Source of the DNA: Candidatus Heimdallarchaeota archaeon
GTDB taxonomy: Archaea > Asgardarchaeota > Heimdallarchaeia > Heimdallarchaeales > Kariarchaeaceae
Length of the DNA stretch: 9,126 nt
NCBI GenBank assembly: GCA_027016475.1
Contig: JALUTL010000327.1
Location: 1-9,126, forward strand
Direction of reading: 5' to 3'
A program made the position numbers and the translations under genes. Numbering within the stretch: position 1 is the stretch's first letter; every line of letters starts with the position of its first letter. Below the pieces are notes generated by a model. It was given only the letters and a program-made list of their open reading frames with translations, searched no databases and was not told the origin of the DNA. Shown piece after piece: positions 5,218 through 9,126 of the stretch.

Positions 5218-5997
5218 TTAAGCAAGAAGATTTTCGTAACTGCTTTCGATGATATTGCTTAGTCCTACACTGGAGGAGTAATCAAGGAGGGAAATTTTGG
5301 TGAGTCCTCTTGAGAGCAGGTCTTTGAGCATTTCCACAGGTCTTTCATGGCCTTTTCGTGAGTTGAATGCAAGTATAATGTTCAGTTTCTCCAAGCGTGG
5401 TGTTGGAATTTCGGAGAAAACGATGTTTCCATCAAATGAATCGACATCGAGGACTATGCTTTTCAATTGTTTGTCCTTGAAGAATTCAAATGACTGCATG
5501 TATGGGACTTGGACAAGGGTGATGTTGTTGAACTTGAGGACGACACGATCCTTCATGATTGTGGTTTGGGTTTGGTGGTTTCCGTTCAGGTTCAGCAGCA
5601 GTATTGACAGTACGGATTTGAAGAATTCATGGAATGCATATGCTTGTGATATGAAAAGGATGGTTTTTGGGTTTCCGTTCAACGTTTGGTCGATACTCAA
5701 TGTTTTTTCGACTGCCTGTGCCACGATGTTTTCTATGACACTGGATATGAGGTTGACAACCGATTCCTTTCTGACAGTTCCGTTTTTGTCAATTTCAAGT
5801 AGTAGCACATGATCGCCATGTGAGAGTGATCGTTTCAAAATTCCTGAAGATCCATTTTCCCTCGATCCTGGGACTGGAGGCAGGTAGACCTGTGTTTGTT
5901 TTGTTTCTACATGTCCTTCAAGCTCATCCAATCCGACTTCAACCCACGAAGTTTTTTTGCATTGGCTGCAGTATGCTTGAATCTGTATTGTTTTCAT
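5218..5997 (-). CDS. CxxC-containing protein linked to an Arf-like GTPase, function unknown (259 aa)
   Basis: The N-terminus has one Cys pair (YCSQCKK, C10/C13) that looks like half of a zinc ribbon. A Pro/Gly-rich linker follows (PPVPGSRENGSSG), then a hairpin motif LSHGDHVLLLEIDKNGTV (about 57-75). The rest alternates predicted strands and helices (TILFISQAY, SIVLDVDSFDG, LNIILAFNSRKGHE, LTKISLLDYS), which suggests an alpha/beta domain. There is no signal peptide and no clear membrane helix. The ATG at 5997 lies four bases after the stop of the GTPase gene. The ribosome site GAGGTGA spans that stop, so the two are translated from one mRNA and the protein is a likely partner, effector or regulator of the GTPase. 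That functional link is inferred from coupling only. I cannot name the family. Confidence 0.75.
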   Translation of the reverse strand: MKTIQIQAYCSQCKKTSWVEVGLDELEGHVETKQTQVYLPPVPGSRENGSSGILKRSLSHGDHVLLLEIDKNGTVRKESVVNLISSVIENIVAQAVEKTLSIDQTLNGNPKTILFISQAYAFHEFFKSVLSILLLNLNGNHQTQTTIMKDRVVLKFNNITLVQVPYMQSFEFFKDKQLKSIVLDVDSFDGNIVFSEIPTPRLEKLNIILAFNSRKGHERPVEMLKDLLSRGLTKISLLDYSSSVGLSNIIESSYENLLA

Positions 5998-6001
5998 GGT
6001 T

Positions 6002-6008
6002 TCACCTC
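6002..6008 (-). promoter_or_regulatory. Shine-Dalgarno GAGGTGA for the CxxC protein
   Basis: GAGGTGA includes the TGA stop of the GTPase gene and sits four bases before the next ATG, coupling the two genes. Confidence 0.75.
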
Positions 6009-6574
6009 AATTTGCCTATTCTTTCCATGAGCCATTCCATTCCTTCATAGATATTGTCTCCGTACTTTGCGGATCCTGAGATGACAAAGAAATCCCGTTT
6101 TCGAATTTCATGAGCAATTTCATACATTTCGATTGCCTTTTCGACAGAATACGGTTTGAGTTCAGTCAAATCCTGCTTGTTGACCAACACCAATACCGGT
6201 TTGTTCCTGTTCAGAATGTTGAGCATGTATTCGAAGCTTAGCCGGGATTTGTTGAATTCAAGCTCATTGGTTTCCTTTTTGATTGTTCCATCAATCACGT
6301 ATATGACGCCGTCGGCCTGTGTGACTGCCAATCCCCATAATGCATTTTTGTAGAGGTCCTGTCCCCCTACGTCAATTGTGGAAAGCTTCCAGTTGCCGAC
6401 TGTTGCTCCTCTGCTTCTGATGTCGATTCCCAATGTCATGTCAACATCTTCAACTGGTTTTCCTGTTTCGAGGTATCTGATCAATGTTGTCTTTCCTGCA
6501 CCGGAAGTTCCCAAAGTGACTACCTTGGCTTCCTTGTGCTTGTTTCTTCCAAAAAGGGCTGATATTAACTTCAT
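6002..6574 (-). CDS. Arf/Ras-like small GTPase
   Basis: This 190 aa protein carries all GTPase boxes. These are the P-loop GTSGAGKTT (22-30), a switch I Thr in DMTLGID (T47), DVGGQD (68-73) with the catalytic-type Gln72, NKQD (132-135) and SGSAK (166-170). DVGGQ and NKQD are the forms typical of the Arf/Sar branch. The start MKLISALFGRNKHKEAK resembles the amphipathic helix of Arf proteins but lacks the Gly2 used for myristoylation. No lipidation Cys is present at the C-terminus. Expanded small-GTPase sets of this kind are known from Asgard archaea, where the roles are unproven and membrane or cytoskeletal control is suspected. The ATG at 6574 is preferred because the TATA-like TTTATATT at 6603-6610 covers the upstream TTG (6604). 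It is coupled to the CxxC protein downstream and divergent from the Nif3-like gene. Confidence 0.9.
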   Translation of the reverse strand: MKLISALFGRNKHKEAKVVTLGTSGAGKTTLIRYLETGKPVEDVDMTLGIDIRSRGATVGNWKLSTIDVGGQDLYKNALWGLAVTQADGVIYVIDGTIKKETNELEFNKSRLSFEYMLNILNRNKPVLVLVNKQDLTELKPYSVEKAIEMYEIAHEIRKRDFFVISGSAKYGDNIYEGMEWLMERIGKLR

Positions 6575-6602
6575 GCCGATCGACAATATGTTCGGATTTG
6601 AC

Positions 6603-6610
6603 AATATAAA
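6603..6610 (-). promoter_or_regulatory. TATA box of the GTPase operon
   Basis: TTTATATT on the minus strand is centred about 32 bases before the ATG at 6574, giving a predicted leader of only a few bases. It rules against the upstream TTG at 6604 as the start. Confidence 0.5.
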
Positions 6611-6650
6611 GTAATGAAGACGGCCTTCATTTTCAACTCGGTCTCTGGTT

Positions 6651-6658
6651 ACATATTA
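6651..6658 (+). promoter_or_regulatory. TATA-like box of the Nif3-like gene
   Basis: ACATATTA is centred about 26 bases before the ATG at 6681, which predicts a leaderless mRNA and favours that ATG over the upstream TTG at 6660. Confidence 0.4.
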
Positions 6659-6680
6659 GTTGCAAAAGCAATGTAGTCTC

Positions 6681-7451
6681 ATGCAGCTTTTCACCTTTGA
6701 AGGGGAACCAATAACTGGCGAGCTGGTAGATCGGGCATTGAAGTCAATATTTCCTGATTTGCAGGGTTTTCAAATGGGTATTGACATTCACCGATTTATG
6801 TCGCTTCGTATCACTGGCATAATTTTTACTGGTCACCTGACCAATTCGGTGGTTGGTGTTGCCATTCAGAAGAACTGTAACCTCATTATTGCAACCGAAT
6901 CAAATTTTGAGAACGGGGATGTTCTTAGAAAATACGGAGGGATTTTGGAGCAATGCTTCAGGCATGGCATATATATCTATTCAATTACTGACACATTGGC
7001 AGTTTCACAATCCATTCATGCGCAAATTCTGAAGCGTGTCTTTGACCATTCAAGCTTTCTTTTAGTACAAAATAACGAAAAAAGCCCACTTTCCCTGTTC
7101 TTTGATGAAAAAGTCCATCTCAAATCGTTGGTTCAAAGATTCAATGAAGGTTCACTGTACTTTCCCTTTGGCCATTCCTTTGAAACGACTGAAATCTCTA
7201 TCACATGGTTGGTGCTTGATTGCGAAACCGTTGAAAAGCAGCACAATAGGCCTGATTTAATTATTTCAGTGCGGTTGGATCCTCCATTGCTGGATTACTG
7301 CAAACGAAACAAAATCCCGCTTTTGTGGATACAGAGGCAGTCATGGCTCAATGAAGTGACGCGTGAAATTCAATATTTGTTTTCCTTGTCCGTAAAGGCT
7401 GTTTCGTTCTATTACCAAGTTCCGCCCTACAGTTTTTCTGCATTGGACTAA
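6681..7451 (+). CDS. Divergent Nif3-like (DUF34) protein without the metal site
   Basis: The 256 aa length and motif order resemble Nif3/YbgI proteins. ITGIIFTGHLTNSVVGVAIQ is followed by NCNLIIATESNF where the family has a di-metal HHP motif, then HGIYIYSITDTLAV where it has the HTNLD motif. A C-terminal half follows with a predicted strand-helix (LIISVRLDPPLLDYCKRNKIPLLWIQ) and a long helix. The family His and Asp ligands are replaced (THHP becomes ATES; HTNLD becomes TDTLA), so a di-metal hydrolase role is unlikely. A scaffold or regulatory role would be a guess. The start is taken from the TATA-like box. The gene is divergent from the GTPase operon and ends one base from the convergent nuoD stop. 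The Nif3 assignment is by eye and uncertain; the gene itself is solid. Confidence 0.55.
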   Translation: MQLFTFEGEPITGELVDRALKSIFPDLQGFQMGIDIHRFMSLRITGIIFTGHLTNSVVGVAIQKNCNLIIATESNFENGDVLRKYGGILEQCFRHGIYIYSITDTLAVSQSIHAQILKRVFDHSSFLLVQNNEKSPLSLFFDEKVHLKSLVQRFNEGSLYFPFGHSFETTEISITWLVLDCETVEKQHNRPDLIISVRLDPPLLDYCKRNKIPLLWIQRQSWLNEVTREIQYLFSLSVKAVSFYYQVPPYSFSALD

Positions 7452-7452
7452 C

Positions 7453-8559
7453 TTATTTGTCCAAATCGCCTACACACAGATCTACAGTTCCCATGACTGC
7501 AGGGATATCTGCCAGCTTTCCTCCCTTTATCAACTGTGGAAGTGGTGAGAGGTTGTTAAATGTCGGGCTCCGGATTCTTACTCGGTATGGAGATGGTGAT
7601 CCGTCGCTTTCAATGAAGAACCCGACTTCACCCCTTGCGGCCTCAATTCTGCGGTATATTCTTCCAGGTTTTGGTCTTCTGGGTATTTTTTCGAGCTTGT
7701 ATGGGTCACTTGGCTTCAACTCATTGTACTTATCCAATGCCTGCAACATCAAGGACATGGATATTTCCATTTCTTCAAGCCGTACTCTATATCTTGCATA
7801 GCTGTCTCCTTCAGTTCGTGTTGGCACATCAAATTTTAGTTGATCGTAACCCATATATGGGTCAACCTTTCTGACATCAAAGGGAACTCCCGAAGCCCGA
7901 AGCATTGGACCACTTACTCCATAGCTAAGTGCATCCTCTTTTGAGAGTACTCCGATTCCTTCTGTTCTCATTCGGAAAATCTGTGCCTCTTCAAGCAGAT
8001 CCAGAAATTCCCCATGAAGTCTTTTGAACTCTTCTAGACTGTTTTCGACTTTTTTCGTGATGCCATGGGGAAGATCCTTGTAGACGCCTCCAATTCGTGC
8101 AAAGTTATAGGTCATTCTCGCTCCGGTTATTGTTTCCAACAGTCCAATCATCAGCTCTCTGGCAGTCATGGGATAAATTAGCATGGTGAGCTGGCCAAGG
8201 TCTACACTCAATGCTCCCAACCAAAGGCAGTGGCTTGCAATTCTTTGTGTTTCCAAAGTCAAGACCCTTATCCAATTGGCTTTTTCAGGTGCTTCAACTC
8301 CGTAAATTCCTTCAATTGCATATGTATATGCCTGTGAATAGGTATGGCTTTCTACATAACACAACCTGTCTGTGATGGGTATTCCTTGATCATAATTCCT
8401 GTTTGCCAGAAGTTTTTCATAGCTTCTGTGTAAATAGCCAATTTGGCAATCGGAGTTGACCACGGTTTCTCCGTCAATCGTTAGTCTGAGAGCCCATAAC
8501 CCATGCATGGATGGATGCTGCGGTCCCATGAATAAATTCATTTCCGTCTTGTCTGACAT
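7453..8559 (-). CDS. nuoD: Complex I-type 49 kDa subunit (NuoD/FpoD)
   Basis: This 368 aa subunit forms, with subunits B and C, the membrane-peripheral module that passes electrons to quinone or a similar carrier. It has the hallmark start GPQHPSMHG (12-20), GYLHRSYEKLLANRNYDQGIPITDRLCYVE (41-70) with the quinone-site Tyr68, ETITGARMTYNFARIGGV (142-159), GVLSKEDALSYGVSGPMLRASG (203-224) and PYRVRIRSP (324-332). It ends in GDLDK, close to the usual C-terminal GEVDR. Cys67 and Cys362 occupy the first-Cys positions of the two hydrogenase CxxC motifs, but neither has its second Cys, so no NiFe site can form. From memory, methanogen FpoD also has Cys at both positions. The start is the ATG at 8559, five bases after AGGTGA (8570-8565), which overlaps the nuoC stop. 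It ends the operon. Confidence 0.93.
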   Translation of the reverse strand: MSDKTEMNLFMGPQHPSMHGLWALRLTIDGETVVNSDCQIGYLHRSYEKLLANRNYDQGIPITDRLCYVESHTYSQAYTYAIEGIYGVEAPEKANWIRVLTLETQRIASHCLWLGALSVDLGQLTMLIYPMTARELMIGLLETITGARMTYNFARIGGVYKDLPHGITKKVENSLEEFKRLHGEFLDLLEEAQIFRMRTEGIGVLSKEDALSYGVSGPMLRASGVPFDVRKVDPYMGYDQLKFDVPTRTEGDSYARYRVRLEEMEISMSLMLQALDKYNELKPSDPYKLEKIPRRPKPGRIYRRIEAARGEVGFFIESDGSPSPYRVRIRSPTFNNLSPLPQLIKGGKLADIPAVMGTVDLCVGDLDK

Positions 8560-8564
8560 GATGC

Positions 8565-8570
8565 TCACCT
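8565..8570 (-). promoter_or_regulatory. Shine-Dalgarno AGGTGA for nuoD
   Basis: AGGTGA overlaps the TAG stop of nuoC and stands five bases before the ATG at 8559. It decides this start over the GTG at 8568. Confidence 0.75.
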
Positions 8571-9045
8571 AGTCTGTTTCATCCTCCGGCCTATAATACT
8601 TAGGCCTTTTATAAATGTAGTCCTCACGGAGAGGATGGCCTTCCCAGTTGTCTGGCATATAGATCCTTCTCAGGTCAGGATGTCCCACAAAATTGATTCC
8701 TAGCAAATCATAAGCCTCTCTTTCATGCCAATTGAAACCATGCCACATGTTTGCCAAGGAATTGACAGTGGGGTTGTCTCTATCTGTTTTCACCTTTAGC
8801 ATAATCAGACTTGAAATGTCTGGTCTTCCTATGCACCACCTCATTTCCATAAATTCCTTTTGATCTGTGCCGAATGCCATATCACCATAGACAAATCCTA
8901 ATTCATGCTTAATGAACTGGGCGACGGTTAGGAGGTCTTCGTTCGACACCTCAAACTCGATGGTGTTTTCTATGATTTCGGGTTCTCCTACTATTTTGTC
9001 GGCAAATTCTGCCATCATTTTCTCCTTGATTTCATCAACTTTCAT
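8569..9045 (-). CDS. nuoC: Complex I-type 30 kDa subunit (NuoC/FpoC)
   Basis: This 158 aa subunit packs against NuoB and NuoD in the peripheral arm of NADH- or F420H2-type complex I. The diagnostic signature is near the C-terminus: WHEREAYDLLGINFVGHPDL (106-125), RRIYMPDNWEGHPLREDY (126-143). The N-terminal half carries the family's mixed alpha/beta domain, with FIKHELGFVYGDMAFGTDQ (44-62) matching the usual phrase about a shared locus of sequence. The ATG at 9045 is chosen because GAGGTGG lies five bases upstream. A TTG at 9078 is less likely. The ATG shares its A with the TAA stop of the preceding gene, whose end looks like NuoA. nuoD follows directly. Nothing in the window shows the electron-input module, so NADH, F420H2 or ferredoxin as donor is open. 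Confidence 0.92.
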   Translation of the reverse strand: MKVDEIKEKMMAEFADKIVGEPEIIENTIEFEVSNEDLLTVAQFIKHELGFVYGDMAFGTDQKEFMEMRWCIGRPDISSLIMLKVKTDRDNPTVNSLANMWHGFNWHEREAYDLLGINFVGHPDLRRIYMPDNWEGHPLREDYIYKRPKYYRPEDETD

Positions 9046-9126
9046 TACATCCACCTCAATTGGTCTCGTTTCCACCAATACCCGAATCCGATCAAGAAAA
9101 TTCCCAAAAACGTTCCTGCGATAATC
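9045..9126 (-). CDS. C-terminal end of a NuoA-like membrane subunit (partial)
   Basis: In the frame ending at the TAA (9047-9045) the last 26 residues are visible: a hydrophobic helix (IIAGTFLGIFLIGFGYWW) and a short basic tail (KRDQLRWM). NuoA proteins end in a helix followed by a Y-x-W-K/R-x-G-x-L-x-W type tail, which this matches well. The stop overlaps the nuoC ATG by one base (TAATG), so the two genes are translated together. The start lies beyond the window. With so few residues another small membrane subunit remains possible, but subunit B, normally found between A and C, is excluded because it is soluble and ends differently. Confidence 0.6.
   Translation of the reverse strand, partial: IIAGTFLGIFLIGFGYWWKRDQLRWM
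9051..9057 (-). promoter_or_regulatory. Shine-Dalgarno GAGGTGG for nuoC
   Basis: GAGGTGG lies inside the end of the upstream gene, five bases before the nuoC ATG at 9045, and fixes that start. Confidence 0.75.

Noticed and set aside
5297..5812. 171-codon plus-strand frame opposite the CxxC protein
   Set aside because: It is antisense to a gene with a clear ribosome site and GTPase coupling. Its Ser/Phe-rich translation looks like a shadow.
7453..8559. Group 4 NiFe-hydrogenase large subunit
   Set aside because: Only the first Cys of each CxxC pair is present, and the C-terminus reads GDLDK as in complex I, so no NiFe centre can be held.
1..9126. Mobile element, CRISPR array, defence system or toxin-antitoxin locus
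   Set aside because: I saw no transposase, integrase, terminal inverted repeats, direct-repeat array or nuclease motifs. The small ORFs are not enough to claim a toxin-antitoxin pair.

Overview
The window looks archaeal and most likely comes from an Asgard (Promethearchaeota) archaeon. Three things support this. Start codons sit about 25 bases downstream of TATA-like boxes, giving leaderless or nearly leaderless genes. An Arf/Ras-like small GTPase is present. At the left edge there is a membrane protein resembling the eukaryotic oligosaccharyltransferase subunit OSTC/DC2. The bifunctional phosphoglucose/phosphomannose isomerase and the close match of the complex I subunit D to FpoD also fit archaea. 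The Asgard assignment is inferred from protein resemblance without a database search.

Layout. (1) 1-305, minus: OSTC-like protein, cut by the window edge. (2) 379-1782, plus: a two-gene run of a divergent 6-pyruvoyl-tetrahydropterin-synthase-family protein lacking the usual catalytic Cys, then a short (302 aa) phosphoglycerate dehydrogenase. (3) 1772-3162: a zone of small ORFs with no recognised function around a clear tRNA-Ala(UGC) gene (2443-2516, minus) that has its own TATA box and T-rich terminator. (4) 3200-4174, plus: bifunctional PGI/PMI, converging on and overlapping an unrecognised 210 aa gene. (5) 4828-5175, minus: a second, canonical PTPS/QueD protein. (6) 6574-5218, minus: an Arf-like GTPase tightly linked to a CxxC-containing protein of unknown function. 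(7) 6681-7451, plus: a Nif3-like protein that has lost its metal ligands. (8) 9126-7453, minus: the end of a complex I operon, apparently nuoA-nuoC-nuoD with no nuoB between A and C.

The genes cover separate house-keeping roles: protein N-glycosylation, pterin or deazapurine synthesis, serine synthesis, sugar-phosphate interconversion, small-GTPase signalling and membrane-bound electron transfer. They do not form one pathway. First genes of transcription units tend to be leaderless, while downstream genes (nuoC, nuoD and the GTPase partner) have strong Shine-Dalgarno sites.

The most striking non-genic signal is a strand-composition switch near 2.4-2.5 kb. The plus strand is strongly A+C-rich to the left and G+T-rich to the right, whichever way the genes point, as expected at a replication origin. 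I found no mobile element, CRISPR array or clear undescribed multi-gene system. The best candidates for new biology are the GTPase/CxxC protein pair, the Cys-less PTPS paralogue, the metal-site-less Nif3 and the small-ORF zone.
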